Notes: generated by a model not told the origin, from the letters alone. Counted from the first letter of the stretch, positions 25,232 to 34,851 are shown. The stretch is 64,000 bases of DNA from Peribacillus frigoritolerans (GCF_040250305.1 NZ_CP158190.1:3008001-3072000); one strand, 5' to 3'. Made by a program: numbers and translations.

Positions 25232-26947
25232 TCATTTTTGAAATTGTAATTGATGCAGATTGGCAAAAATGCCCCCCTGCTTAAGTAAGTCATCGTGACC
25301 GCCCTCTTCAGCAATTCCTTCTTCCGTAACAACCACGATCTTGTCAGCGTTTCGAATGGTTGCCAATCGATGTGCGATAATTAACGTAGTTCTGTTTTCA
25401 GCTAGTTCGGTAAGAGCCTGCTGAATTATTCTTTCCGTCTCAGTATCGAGTGCAGATGTTGCCTCATCGAGAATTAATATTGGCGGATTCTTCAAAAACA
25501 TCCTGGCTATTGCAATTCGTTGTTTTTGTCCTCCAGATAATTTCAAGCCACGTTCACCTATTTGAGTTTCATAGCCTTCTGGAAGTCCTTCAATGAAAGT
25601 CTCCAAATGGGCTTTCCTTGCAGCATCTTGAATTTGTTCATCCGATGCACCAAGCATTCCGTACGCAATGTTCTCTTTTACTGTTCCTGTGAAAAGAAAC
25701 ACGTCTTGCTGGACTATGCCAATTTGTGAGCGCAATGACTTTTTCGTCATCTCACGAATATCAATTCCATCAATGGATATTGAACCGGTCTTAACATCAT
25801 AAAATCTTGGGATCAATGAACATATTGTCGTTTTCCCAGCTCCTGAAGGCCCGACAAAAGCAATGGTCTCACCAGCTTTAATTGTAAGATCAATACCTTT
25901 TAAAACTGGCTTTTTGTCTTCATAGTTAAAAGAAACATCTTTAAAGGAAATATCCCCCAACAGGGTGGTTACCTCTATTGCATCCTTTTTATCGACGACA
26001 TCAGGCGCGACATCCAGAAGTTCCGTAAAACGCTTAAAACCGGCCATCCCTTTTGGATAGAGTTCCATCAACGCACTGATTTTGTCGATTGGCTTAAACA
26101 ATACGTTAACATATAAGACGAATGCAACCAGTTCACCATAAGAGAGCTGCCCATGAAAAGTTAGCCAAGCTCCAATCACCAACACGGCAAGGGTCATAAA
26201 CCTCGTCATCATATAAATGCCTGATAAGCTAAAGGACATAACCTTATATCCAAGAAGTTTCGCTTTACGGAATCTGCGATTATTAGTAGCAAATCTTTTC
26301 ATTTCATATGTTTCATTAGTAAAGGATTGTACAACCCTCACTCCTGAGACGCTATCTTCCACACGGGCATTTACATCTGCAACTTCTGTATACATTTTCT
26401 TCCAGGCTTTATTCATCTTTAAATTACTTATGACAATTAATAAAACGAGGAACGGTAAAATACAAACCGATACAAGTGCCAATTTCACATTGATTGTCAA
26501 CATAATCCAAAATGCGCCTATAAAAGTCATGAAGGCAATGAATAAATCTTCGGGACCATGGTGAGCAAGTTCACCAATATCGAAAAGATCATTGGTTATG
26601 CGGCTCATGATATGGCCGGTTTTCGTGTTATCAAAAAAACGAAAAGATTGTTTCTGCACATGCTCAAATAATTCTTCACGCATATCAGTCTCGATATTGA
26701 TACCCAATTTGTGACCCCAATACCCTACGATGAACTGTAAGAAGGTACTAATGATATAAAGGAGGAACAAACCGGCACTTACCGAAACTATTGCAGACCA
26801 ATCGTCGCCAGGCAGCAGTGTATCTATGAACCACTGAACAGCTAGCGGAAATGCAAGTTCAAGTACAGCAACGACCACTGCACTGAAGAAGTCAATAATG
26901 AATAACCGCTTATGCGGCAGGTAATATGAAGCAAAACGTCGAATCAT
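25232..26947 (-). CDS. ABC exporter, fused permease and ATPase (multidrug/lipid type)
   Basis: A half-transporter of about 571 residues that should work as a homodimer. The six-helix exporter domain spans about 1-310, with the coupling-helix region RITNDLFDIGELAHHGPEDL. The C-terminal ATPase has Walker A GPSGAGKTT, Q-loop QIGIVQQDVFLFTGTVKENI, signature LSGGQKQRIAIARMFL, Walker B ILILDEATSALD and the switch histidine in LIIAHRLATI. ATG 26947 follows GGAG by nine bases; the ORF extension of 17 residues upstream is not needed. The MFS gene upstream is divergent. The substrate is unknown; multidrug or lipid efflux is the family default. Confidence 0.9.
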   Translation of the reverse strand: MIRRFASYYLPHKRLFIIDFFSAVVVAVLELAFPLAVQWFIDTLLPGDDWSAIVSVSAGLFLLYIISTFLQFIVGYWGHKLGINIETDMREELFEHVQKQSFRFFDNTKTGHIMSRITNDLFDIGELAHHGPEDLFIAFMTFIGAFWIMLTINVKLALVSVCILPFLVLLIVISNLKMNKAWKKMYTEVADVNARVEDSVSGVRVVQSFTNETYEMKRFATNNRRFRKAKLLGYKVMSFSLSGIYMMTRFMTLAVLVIGAWLTFHGQLSYGELVAFVLYVNVLFKPIDKISALMELYPKGMAGFKRFTELLDVAPDVVDKKDAIEVTTLLGDISFKDVSFNYEDKKPVLKGIDLTIKAGETIAFVGPSGAGKTTICSLIPRFYDVKTGSISIDGIDIREMTKKSLRSQIGIVQQDVFLFTGTVKENIAYGMLGASDEQIQDAARKAHLETFIEGLPEGYETQIGERGLKLSGGQKQRIAIARMFLKNPPILILDEATSALDTETERIIQQALTELAENRTTLIIAHRLATIRNADKIVVVTEEGIAEEGGHDDLLKQGGIFANLHQLQFQK

Positions 26948-27165
26948 CAAATTTTTCTCCTTTTTTACATATATTAAGGAGTATAATTCCATATTCAATA
27001 TTCAGCAAGCATTTCAGAACCCCCATGTTCATATTATGGTAAAATCATCTATAAAACAGCCCAACCCGGCTCAAGCAATCTAGTAAATTAAGGAGTGAAT
27101 CCAGTGTAAAAATTATAACCATTCTAAATATCCAGTAACTTTATTTTCGCAAAAGGATGGTATAT

Positions 27166-28365
27166 ATGAAAAACTCATCGTTTCGATGCCTTTGGATCGG
27201 TCAGGCGTTTGCAAATCTAGGGGATATATTTTATGTAGTCGGGTTGATTTCATTATTATATACTTTGACGGGATCTGCCTTTTATTTGAGCTTGCTTCCG
27301 TTCACTACAACGATTTTTCGGTTTATCAGCAGTTTACTCTCCCCCCTTGTCATCGACAGGTTTCCTTTAAAAAGAATCCTTGTACAATCTCAATGGTGGA
27401 AGTCGATCTTACTCGTTGGCCTAGGAATATATATAACAAATTTCAATCATGGTTTTGCTGTTGCCGTCATTTGCTTCATTGCCTCCATTTCATTATTGGA
27501 TGGAGTCGCTGCCCCGGTCAGCGCAGCTTTGGTTCCTCAATTAGTTCCAAAAGAAGAACGGATGAAAGCGAATGGTTTCTTGAATATGATCACCCAGACC
27601 ATCTTTGTAACAGGATGGCCACTAGGTTCCGTCTTATTGATAAGTACCAACAGCAGTTTCATTATTTGGCTTACGGTCATACTTTTTGCCGTTTCAACGA
27701 TCTATACAATGAGAATAGAAGTCTCAGAACGAACGACAGATTCTGTTGTTCCGTCAATCTGGGGTTCGGTTAAATCCGGATGGGTTTCGATTCGACAAAT
27801 CCCAACTATCCGTACACTCATTTCCATTGATTTTATAACTACTTTGGCTTCAAGCGTGTGGGTGGCTGCCGTTATATATGTATATGTTGAACAGAACCTG
27901 CAACTGGGTGAGGAGTGGTGGGGCTATATTAACACAAGCTACTTTGTCGGCATGATATTCAGTGGATTGATTGTCATCCGTTTTGCCAAGTTACTAGAAA
28001 AATATATAGGATTCTTCATCACTTTCGGGCTATTTCTCAGTTCAATGCTAACCCTGCTTTTTGGAACTACCAGTATTCCTGCTTTGGCTTTGCTGCTGGC
28101 ATGCCTGTACGGTCTCCCGGAACAAATCCGGGAAGTGATCTATACCAAGCTACTCCAAGACCATGCTTCGGAAAAGACTCTTGCAAAAATTCATGCCGTT
28201 TGGGGAGCAGTCATCAATCTTACATTTGCAGTCTCTGTCTTACTATTAGGCTATATAACGGAAACATACAATGTGAAAACAACGTTCCAATTTTCTTCCA
28301 CCCTGATATTCCTTGCCTTTCTTTATGCAATTTTTAAAAAGAAAGACTTACAGGAAAAAAAATGA
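27166..28365 (+). CDS. Major facilitator superfamily transporter
   Basis: This protein of about 399 residues has twelve predicted membrane helices. It begins MKNSSFRCLWIGQAFANLGDIFYVVGLISLLY, a start typical of the MFS drug/siderophore-efflux group with an early GD motif. It has the loop 2-3 stretch SPLVIDRFPLKRILVQSQWW and the central PQLVPKEERMKANGFLN motif. ATG 27166 follows AAAGGATGG; an ATG three codons earlier is also possible. It is divergent from the ABC exporter across about 220 bases and ends at a clear terminator. Likely export of drugs or metabolites; substrate unknown. Confidence 0.87.
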   Translation: MKNSSFRCLWIGQAFANLGDIFYVVGLISLLYTLTGSAFYLSLLPFTTTIFRFISSLLSPLVIDRFPLKRILVQSQWWKSILLVGLGIYITNFNHGFAVAVICFIASISLLDGVAAPVSAALVPQLVPKEERMKANGFLNMITQTIFVTGWPLGSVLLISTNSSFIIWLTVILFAVSTIYTMRIEVSERTTDSVVPSIWGSVKSGWVSIRQIPTIRTLISIDFITTLASSVWVAAVIYVYVEQNLQLGEEWWGYINTSYFVGMIFSGLIVIRFAKLLEKYIGFFITFGLFLSSMLTLLFGTTSIPALALLLACLYGLPEQIREVIYTKLLQDHASEKTLAKIHAVWGAVINLTFAVSVLLLGYITETYNVKTTFQFSSTLIFLAFLYAIFKKKDLQEKK

Positions 28366-28433
28366 GCATTCGATGCCAAATCAGTCATCAAATATTCCGG
28401 GATGATGCATTCCATTCGGTTAACCGTTAAAGT

Positions 28434-28465
28434 AAAGGAGCCTTGGTTTTCCATGGCTCCTTTTT
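28434..28465 (+). terminator. Terminator of the MFS gene
   Basis: AAAGGAGCC (28434-28442) pairs with GGCTCCTTT (28455-28463), ending in T5. Confidence 0.8.
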
Positions 28466-28600
28466 ATTGATTCATTGCCATTCGAACGATATTGGCTCCC
28501 TTTAAATTCTTCTAGGTGTGATTGGCTTGGCCTGATAAAAGTTGCACATCCAAACAAGGGAAAAATATAACACTTCTATTAACCGCCTGCACCCATTCAT

Positions 28601-29863
28601 CTATTTAATAATCAAAATATTCTTTTCTATAAACGCCCAATTCTGAGGGAATTCCAAACCAATCTGCCAATAAGTTGCACCTATCAGTTCATATGCATCA
28701 ATCATTTCATATTTTGCGCTTATCGATCGAATATCTTCAAACCAAACCACATGATTCGAATTTTCTCTTTGATAAGTATAGGTAGGTGATGCTGCAGACG
28801 TGTCAAAAGTTATTTCAGCGCCAGTTGCTATGGCAAGATTTTGGGCATTTTGAGCTGACAAAGCTTTCGTCTCGTGGCTTGGTACTATCCAATCGTATCC
28901 ATACATAGGAAATGCCGACTGCAATTTATATTCAGGTATATTCGTCAAAGCATAACGAAGAACCTCGCCCATCCACCAAAGTGGGGAAATTGGTTCAGGC
29001 GGTCCAGTAGGATACCCATAATCAATGGTCATCACGGCAACAAGGTCGGCTGCCTCTCCGATCCCCCGATAATCATGGCCGCCTACAATTCGATTATCAG
29101 GATTATCCGCTGTTTTTGCGTGTACGTTCACATGAAGGATCAGTTCGTCCAACCCCTCCTTTAATTCTTTTAAAAAAAGCACATAATCGGAACGCCGAGC
29201 AGGTGGGATGAATTCGATGTCCATACTGACACCCCCATACCCTTTCTCCCTAACGAAATTCAGCATACTATTGATTAAATTCGCTCTGTATACTGTACTA
29301 GCAAGGACATCACCCGCCAAATCAGCATCGAAATCACCATCTTGAAAGTTCCGGATCATCAGTAGGGGCGTCACCCCGGTTTGCTCGCATTTCGCGATAA
29401 GCGGGAGATCATCGCCATCAACGTATGCATTTCCTTCCCTTGTAAACGAATAAGCTACGATGGCTAAATAGGATAATTTATCACCATTCTCCTCAAGTGT
29501 TTCAAATACTGCTCCACCTGAAGTCGGAAAGGCAAAACCCAGTGTAATCAATTGATTTTTGTAAGGAGACGGAATCAAAATTTCCGTGCCGACTTTAAGC
29601 GAGTTTGCAACGATTCCAGGATTGGCTTCCATGATTGCCGCTGCACTCGTTCCAAAACGACTGCCGATTCTAGTAAGGGTATCCTGATTTTTAATTAGAT
29701 ACCTTCGATTCACCGCTTTTTCATCAGGTATATACAATGCCAGGCCAGGAACCAAAGCTGTTGATTCCAAACCGTTGACTTCAATTACCCTTGATGGTTC
29801 AACTTTATTTTTTCTGGCAATTTCCCAAAGGCTGTCACCTTTTTTCACAATAATGATCGTCAT
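28601..29863 (-). CDS. LysM-GH18 spore peptidoglycan hydrolase (YaaH/SleL family)
   Basis: 420 residues: two LysM repeats (about 2-47, IIVKKGDSLWEIARKNKV; about 53-98, RYLIKNQDTLTRIGSRFG) then a GH18 catalytic domain (about 105-420). The catalytic motif is YGGVSMDIEFIP with the acid Glu in IEF, and the substrate-side MTIDYGYPTGPPEP and SAFPMYGYDWIVP follow. There is no signal peptide, which is usual for this family because the mother cell deposits it on the forespore with LysM binding. Members cleave N-acetylglucosaminyl bonds in cortex muramic-lactam peptidoglycan. ATG 29863 follows GGAGGGAG. A SigE-like CATAAACT lies upstream without a good -35. Confidence 0.88.
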   Translation of the reverse strand: MTIIIVKKGDSLWEIARKNKVEPSRVIEVNGLESTALVPGLALYIPDEKAVNRRYLIKNQDTLTRIGSRFGTSAAAIMEANPGIVANSLKVGTEILIPSPYKNQLITLGFAFPTSGGAVFETLEENGDKLSYLAIVAYSFTREGNAYVDGDDLPLIAKCEQTGVTPLLMIRNFQDGDFDADLAGDVLASTVYRANLINSMLNFVREKGYGGVSMDIEFIPPARRSDYVLFLKELKEGLDELILHVNVHAKTADNPDNRIVGGHDYRGIGEAADLVAVMTIDYGYPTGPPEPISPLWWMGEVLRYALTNIPEYKLQSAFPMYGYDWIVPSHETKALSAQNAQNLAIATGAEITFDTSAASPTYTYQRENSNHVVWFEDIRSISAKYEMIDAYELIGATYWQIGLEFPQNWAFIEKNILIIK

Positions 29864-29978
29864 TCATAACCCTCCAAACTCCCTCCAAAAAAGTTTATGT
29901 TATTCAGGTAATTGGATAGAACGAATTATCATATTTCCTTGTTGATATCCTGTTTTTTTATATAATAAAGGATCACTT

Positions 29979-30006
29979 AAAAAAGAGGCTGTCCACAGAG
30001 ACAACC
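29979..30006 (-). terminator. Terminator of the benzil reductase gene
   Basis: GGCTGTC (29987-29993) pairs with GACAACC (30000-30006, one G-U), followed by T6 on the minus strand. Confidence 0.6.
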
Positions 30007-30038
30007 CCACGCTATTTCGTTTCACATGCTTCCATTCA

Positions 30039-30788
30039 TTAAAGTAAATTCTTAATATCGTAGAACTTACCATTCTCCAAATCTCCCGAATCAAGAAGCT
30101 GCAAAAGTTTATCTGCCACAAATTCAGGGCTTCTTAACATGCCCTTCTCTTTATATTCATGAAATTTGTCTCGATCGGAAAAGTCCCGTTCGTCTGCTGA
30201 CCGGATTGTCCCTTGCATCTCCGTATTCATTACTCCAGGTGAAAAAGATATGAGAGACGTAGGGAAAGACGTTTTATCCTGCTCCACCCCTGCAACCCGT
30301 GTAAACATTTCTAGCCCCGCCTTAGTACTGCAATAAGCTGCCCAACCATGATAAGGATTTTTTGCTGCACCTGATGATATGTTCACCATTACCTTCTTTC
30401 TGTTCCAGTCCTTTGTCTGTTTAATGAATTCATCAGCCAATACGATGGGTGCCATGAAATTCACCCGCATGCTTGTTTCCAAATTTCCCATACCAAGCTT
30501 TCCTACCGGCTTTATCGGTTCAATAACGCCTGCATTATTAATGAAGTAAATGTCACTTGTATCATCGACAGCAGCAAAAATCTCATTGACTAAGGAAGGT
30601 AACTTTTCAGTTTCATTCAAGTCCATCGAAATAAATGTAAGTTTCTTCCCTGATCGGTCAGCCAGCCGCTGCATTTCAGGATTGGCTGTACGGGAAACTA
30701 AAATGCAATGATCACTCGTCTGCAAACATCCTTTGGCGATGGCAGCACCTAAACCTTTTGAAGCTCCTGTGATTATAAACGTTTTCAC
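30039..30788 (-). CDS. yueD: (S)-benzoin-forming benzil reductase-like SDR
   Basis: This 249-residue classical short-chain dehydrogenase resembles B. subtilis YueD and sepiapterin reductases. TGASKGLGAAIAKG is the cofactor loop, INNAGVIEPIKPVGKLG follows, and the catalytic residues are Ser in VNISSGAAKNPYHGW and YxxxK in YCSTKAG. It should reduce an alpha-diketone such as benzil with NADPH; the physiological substrate is unknown. ATG 30788 has a purine-rich upstream region. It is monocistronic, with its own terminator. Confidence 0.85.
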   Translation of the reverse strand: MKTFIITGASKGLGAAIAKGCLQTSDHCILVSRTANPEMQRLADRSGKKLTFISMDLNETEKLPSLVNEIFAAVDDTSDIYFINNAGVIEPIKPVGKLGMGNLETSMRVNFMAPIVLADEFIKQTKDWNRKKVMVNISSGAAKNPYHGWAAYCSTKAGLEMFTRVAGVEQDKTSFPTSLISFSPGVMNTEMQGTIRSADERDFSDRDKFHEYKEKGMLRSPEFVADKLLQLLDSGDLENGKFYDIKNLL

Positions 30789-31283
30789 GGCTTTTCCCCC
30801 TTTTATGGATATAAACTATTGTACCAAAATCGAGTTCGGAATGGTCTCACCACAAACCGTGATTTTAATATAAGACTTGGTTATACTTTATGGTTTTTAC
30901 TGTTTTATGAAATCAAGCTCCGTACTTGTTTTAAATTGCAGGAAACTCAATTATTGAGTTTGTGAACAAAAGAAGTTCCATCTAAATTAAAGCAATGTTG
31001 ATTGGAGCGGATGTGCAAGACTCCTGCGGGAAAAGCGCATCCAAAGGAGACCCCGCAGGCGCAAAAGCGCCGAGGCGGACCCGCGGAAAGCGAGTGCCTG
31101 GAGAGGAAATCAACGATTTTTGCAAACTCAATTAATAACAATTTTGTCTACAACTGAAAGGAGCGGATTTCTGAAATCAAGCTCCGTAGTTTTTTAAATA
31201 AAAAGACTGCAGGCAAACTCCATTTCTCGAATTTGTCTACAGCCTGAGCAGACCATGTAGTAATGGTCCGTTTAGTTTTAAAA
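30789..31283. other. Intergenic region with a dispersed repeat
   Basis: 495 bases without a gene. The centre is GC-rich repeat copy 1 (30997-31114). Flanking it, the sequence around AACTCAATTATTGAGTTTG is palindromic. Phrases such as TTTGTCTACAACTGAAAG also occur beside the repeat copies near 52 kb and 61 kb. Confidence 0.6.
30997..31114. repeat. GC-rich dispersed repeat, copy 1
   Basis: A block with imperfect inverted ends (GTTGATT, 30997-31003, and AATCAAC, 31108-31114). Its core shares GAGACCCCGCAGGCGC, GCGCCGAGG and CGCGGAAAGCGAGTGCC with copy 2 at 51876-52004. It contains nested palindromes and is much richer in GC than its surroundings. Related elements are common between genes in this group of bacilli. 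Confidence 0.85.
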
Positions 31284-32741
31284 TTATAATATCGGTGATA
31301 CCAGCCTTGCAATGGACTCTTTAAAACGAATCCACTTTGAACGCTTTTCAAACTCTTCAATTGTAAGCTGCCTGCATACTTCGACATCCTTATAAAAAAT
31401 CCTTGTCAGTGTTTCGGCCATTCCTTCATCATAAATGAAGGCATTGACTTCAAAGTTCAATTTAAAACTACGGACATCAATGTTAGCTGTCCCCACCGAG
31501 GAGACCTCTTCGTCCACCACGATCATCTTCGCATGAATAAATCCGTTATCATAGATGTATATCTTAGCTCCCGCTCTTAATAACTGCCCTGCATTGAAAG
31601 TTGTTGCCCAATAAACGAAAAGGTGATCAGGTTTATTCGGAATCATGATTTTCACATCTAACCCTGATAAGCTGGCGATCCTGAGTGCATCCAATAAACT
31701 TGCATCCGGTATGAAGTAAGGTGTTTGAATGAGAATCGATTTTTTTGCTGAAGAAATTAATTTAATATAGCCATTTTTAATTTGTTCCCATTCAGAATCC
31801 GGCCCACTTGTCACTATTTGCAAATCTATATTTCCTTGAGGCTTTACAATTGGGAAATAATGAGGCTGATAAGTTATATCATGGTGCTTTGATGCCTGAT
31901 TCCAATCCAGGATGAAACGGGTTTGAATGGCTTTGACAGCCGACCCCTTTATTCGAAGGTGTGTATCACGCCAATAACCGAATTTTGGATTAAGCCCTAA
32001 ATATTCATCACCAACATTAAAGCCTCCAACGTACCCTACTTTTCCATCTATGATGACGAGCTTTCGATGGTTACGGAAATTCAGTCGTAAATTTATGAAT
32101 TTTAATTTGGATGGAAAGAATGCCTCCACTCGTCCTCCAGCCTGCCTAAATTCCCTGAAGAAACGTTTAGTCATCCCTCTAGAACCCAGCTCGTCATAAA
32201 GCAGCCGAACTTTGACGCCTTCATTTGCCTTTTTGGTCAAAGCTTCAATGAATCGTTTACCCAGGCCGTCCCTTTGAATGATGTAATATTGTATATGTAT
32301 ATGGTTTTCGGCCGCTTCAATATCTTTAAAAAGCTGGTCAAACTTATTTTTCCCTTCCGTAAAAATATCGACTTGATTATCTTCAGTAAGTACGGCATCA
32401 TTGTTCCGGAGATGCATATAAATCAAATCACGATAATTACTCGAAGAAGCATTTCGAAAAGGAAAATGATTCGTTGAAAGCTCTTCCATCTGGTTATCAA
32501 TGATTTCTTCGATCCCGATCTTCTTCTTATCCTCCCATTGGAATAAGTGTGCGTGCCTTAAACTTGTTCCAAAAAGCAGATATAAAATAAAACCGACTAC
32601 AGGCAAAAAATATAAAACCAATAACCAAGCCCAGGTCGTGCTCGCTTCCCTTCTTTCAAAAAATATGACAATCGTGGCAAATAAAATATTTAGAATGATG
32701 ACGAGGCCGAGCAAAACCGATGTAACATGCGTAAATTCCAT
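31284..32741 (-). CDS. cls: Cardiolipin synthase
   Basis: This 485-residue membrane phospholipase D-family enzyme makes cardiolipin from two phosphatidylglycerols. Two N-terminal membrane helices (about 8-28 and 37-58, ASTTWAWLLVLYFLPVVGFILYLLFG) precede a catalytic region with both HKD motifs: NHRKLVIIDGKVGYVGGFN and HAKMIVVDEEVSSVGTANID. Length and order match Bacillus ClsA. The C-terminal EEFEKRSKWIRFKESIARLVSPIL is also typical. It starts at ATG 32741 and appears monocistronic. Confidence 0.93.
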   Translation of the reverse strand: MEFTHVTSVLLGLVIILNILFATIVIFFERREASTTWAWLLVLYFLPVVGFILYLLFGTSLRHAHLFQWEDKKKIGIEEIIDNQMEELSTNHFPFRNASSSNYRDLIYMHLRNNDAVLTEDNQVDIFTEGKNKFDQLFKDIEAAENHIHIQYYIIQRDGLGKRFIEALTKKANEGVKVRLLYDELGSRGMTKRFFREFRQAGGRVEAFFPSKLKFINLRLNFRNHRKLVIIDGKVGYVGGFNVGDEYLGLNPKFGYWRDTHLRIKGSAVKAIQTRFILDWNQASKHHDITYQPHYFPIVKPQGNIDLQIVTSGPDSEWEQIKNGYIKLISSAKKSILIQTPYFIPDASLLDALRIASLSGLDVKIMIPNKPDHLFVYWATTFNAGQLLRAGAKIYIYDNGFIHAKMIVVDEEVSSVGTANIDVRSFKLNFEVNAFIYDEGMAETLTRIFYKDVEVCRQLTIEEFEKRSKWIRFKESIARLVSPIL

Positions 32742-32838
32742 AGCATACCCTCACTAAATTTTTATCCCTTTAAGGATACCATGCAAATTCTTTATATCAA
32801 AGGATTTGCCTATCAGAAATGAAAACAGAGAATTCACA

Positions 32839-32870
32839 AAAATGGACCTCTTCTTGTAGAGGTCCATTTT
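32839..32870 (-). terminator. cstR terminator
   Basis: AAAATGGACCTC (32839-32850) pairs with GAGGTCCATTTT (32859-32870), with T/A tails on both sides. Confidence 0.85.
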
Positions 32871-32969
32871 AAAAAATCCATCCACCCCGGACACTGAAAT
32901 TTCTCAGATTGGTCAAGTTGTCTAATAATCTTTGTCTTAAAAATTCCTATTTAACAATAATATAATTGC

Positions 32970-33233
32970 TTACCGGCTTTTCACTAATAAATTCACAGCT
33001 TCTTTCACTAGCTCTTCGGGATTCTTTTCTCCGGATTCATTAGCCTCCCGGACGCATTCAACAAGATTGGAACTTACTATTACCCCAATTGTCCGATCGA
33101 TTGCAGATCTGGTTGCAGACAACTGCGTTACTACATCCCTGCAATCTTTATTATCCTCCATCATTTTCAAAATCCCACGCAGCTGTCCTTCAATTCGCTT
33201 CACTCTATTTTTAACCTGCTTATCATATTCCAT
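32970..33233 (-). CDS. cstR: CstR, persulfide-sensing CsoR-family repressor
   Basis: An 87-residue all-helical DUF156 repressor. It has Cys31 (DCRDVV) and Cys60 (LVECV) at the exact CstR positions, and the metal-ligand histidine of copper sensor CsoR is replaced (Asn56, in SSNLVEC). That pattern defines CstR, which forms di- to tetrasulfide bridges on reaction with persulfides and leaves its operator. It starts at ATG 33233 after GGAGG; a longer frame from 33296 is not used. Normally cstR adjoins sulfide-oxidising genes (sqr, cstA, cstB, tauE); none are adjacent here, so it acts on itself or at a distance. An ATACC-N5-GGTAT operator-like site lies upstream. Confidence 0.88.
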   Translation of the reverse strand: MEYDKQVKNRVKRIEGQLRGILKMMEDNKDCRDVVTQLSATRSAIDRTIGVIVSSNLVECVREANESGEKNPEELVKEAVNLLVKSR

Positions 33234-33334
33234 GTGAGGCCTCCTACCCTGCCTATTACTTATGAATCCGATCCAAACATCCATCATAAAACCCATTCAG
33301 TCGAAATGAAGGTTTGATAAAAATCTTACAATTT

Positions 33335-33365
33335 ATAATACATACCACATAGGTATAATTGTCAA
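33335..33365 (-). promoter_or_regulatory. cstR promoter with CstR operator-like inverted repeat
   Basis: On the minus strand TTGACA (33360-33365) and TATTAT (33335-33340) are 19 bases apart. ATACC and GGTAT (33342-33346 and 33352-33356) form an inverted repeat between them. Operators of CsoR/CstR proteins commonly sit in this position. Confidence 0.55.
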
Positions 33366-33400
33366 GTGCCAATATCCAATAAAACTCCAATATGTAATCC

Positions 33401-33844
33401 CTATTTTTGTACAAGGAGACTTTGTGCAACAGCCTCAGAAAACTCGATCGTCATTTGGGGAACGTAGGTTTTTAACAAAGCATTGACGATTGGGGCTTTG
33501 GCCCCTTTTGCCGTAATCACCAGGCAGCCAGTCATTTTAGTCTGTCCTATTCCGCACTGTTCCGCTAAAAAATAGCCATGCCCATCAAATTTTTCATTTA
33601 ATCCCTTAAGACTAAATGTTACCTTTTCAGGTTCAATCCATTCCAATATATTCACTTCAAGTTTAATTTTCTTCTTCATTAATCCCAAATCGCTTTTAAA
33701 CTCCCAAATAAGTGTCTCCTCATTAATCATCTCATGATTGATATATCCTGGGACAAGAGGTGCCCACCGGTCTATGCTACTTACAAATCCCCATACTGTT
33801 TTTATTGAAACAGGTAAAATGATACTATGCACACCTTCTGACAA
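33401..33844 (-). CDS. CoxG-like SRPBCC-family protein
   Basis: This 147-residue single-domain START/Bet v1-like protein has the CoxG pattern: IILPVSIKTVWGFVSSIDRWAPLVPGY at the N-terminus, the GHGYFLAEQ strand and a C-terminal helix VPQMTIEFSEAVAQ. It lies in the cytoplasm with no signal. CoxG proteins accompany carbon monoxide dehydrogenase, but many homologues, including this one, stand apart from such genes. They are taken to bind a hydrophobic ligand or quinone-like cofactor. Function here is unknown. Confidence 0.78.
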   Translation of the reverse strand: MSEGVHSIILPVSIKTVWGFVSSIDRWAPLVPGYINHEMINEETLIWEFKSDLGLMKKKIKLEVNILEWIEPEKVTFSLKGLNEKFDGHGYFLAEQCGIGQTKMTGCLVITAKGAKAPIVNALLKTYVPQMTIEFSEAVAQSLLVQK

Positions 33845-33958
33845 AGCAAATCCCCCTTAATCATTCTACTTACATCTTTTTAATATATGGCTGAACAATA
33901 TTGAATAGAACGGTAAGATTAGATTCTTAAACAAAATACTCCCGGTGGTAGTAAAAAA

Positions 33959-33984
33959 TCGCCCCTCTGCAATAAAGGGACGAT
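33959..33984 (-). terminator. Terminator of the YjgB-like gene
   Basis: ATCGCCCCT (33959-33967) pairs with AGGGACGAT (33976-33984) with one mismatch. The minus strand continues in T6. Confidence 0.65.
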
Positions 33985-33998
33985 CCTTTTTTGACTTA

Positions 33999-34535
33999 TT
34001 AATCTGACGCAAATTCAACCGTATACATATTCAATCTTGGATCTGGGTTAATCCAGGCGCTTTCAAACACGAAAACCACTTTGTAATTTGCGTAATCGGT
34101 ATAAGTGACATAGTACATCCCTTCTTGCTCCACTTCACTTACAGGTTCACCGATCAATTCCTTCAGCATGGATAAATGGATGGTTTGCAATTGCGGATCA
34201 AAATCATCAATGGCGGTAATCGTCTTTCTTCCTGTTGAACCGTCATAGAGGAACCGGACATTACGGCTCCAATAATTGGCTGCAACGGTACTTAAATCTT
34301 CCGGTGCACCCCAGGCTTTTTCCACTTTCTTCAACGAATCACCTACAGAAAATGGTCCACTGCTAACGGATTGTTGGGATTCATAGGCTAAACCCATGAT
34401 CTGCCTAATCAAAAGGTCTGGCGTGGATTGCGATGATATTGAATTTGATGAAGCAATTGCAGCCTGCCCACTAAACATGAGAAATGCCAGCATTAGAAAT
34501 GTAACGCTTCGGATAAAACGATTCACTTGTTTCAA
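33999..34535 (-). CDS. YjgB-family (DUF4309) secreted protein
   Basis: A 178-residue exported protein. Residues 1-28 form a signal peptide (KQVNRFIRS, then a hydrophobic stretch ending SGQAAIA). The mature domain has the DUF4309 features FSVGDSLKKVEKAWGAPED, VRFLYDGSTGRKTITAIDDFDPQLQTI and a terminal YKVVFVFESAW-PDPRLNMYTVEF. The SmpA/OmlA-like beta layout (GxPxxV) suggests protein-protein contact at the cell surface, but no function is established. Confidence 0.8.
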   Translation of the reverse strand: MKQVNRFIRSVTFLMLAFLMFSGQAAIASSNSISSQSTPDLLIRQIMGLAYESQQSVSSGPFSVGDSLKKVEKAWGAPEDLSTVAANYWSRNVRFLYDGSTGRKTITAIDDFDPQLQTIHLSMLKELIGEPVSEVEQEGMYYVTYTDYANYKVVFVFESAWINPDPRLNMYTVEFASD

Positions 34536-34819
34536 AGTTATCCTCCTTCTCCACCTGGAAATGACTGATTAAATTATATTAGAAGATAGCTTAATAAAGA
34601 TAAAAAATTGCGAATGTCATTCCATTTGGCTTTACCTTTACCATTAATATTCATCGGAACTTTGGACACATACCATTCGTTCAAAAAAATCTTTAAAAGA
34701 AATATTAATACGGATTCAATTATTTCTATATTTATCTTGATTTTAAAACTGGTCCTAAAAATGACTTAGGCAGTTAATTTGATGGTGACTTCTTCCGTCC
34801 GAACGGGCAAAAAAAAATG

Positions 34820-34851
34820 TTGACAGCGTTTTCTTATGAAGATAGTATAAT
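34820..34851 (+). promoter_or_regulatory. glpT promoter with overlapping cre site
   Basis: TTGACA (34820-34825) is followed by TAGTATAAT, which gives a -10 at 34843-34848 with a 17-base spacer. TGACAGCGTTTTCT (34821-34834) fits the CcpA cre consensus and covers the -35, so glucose repression is expected. Confidence 0.65.

Noticed and set aside
27186..27773. 195-codon frame in the MFS gene
   Set aside because: Other-frame shadow of the transporter with Cys/Trp-rich noise.
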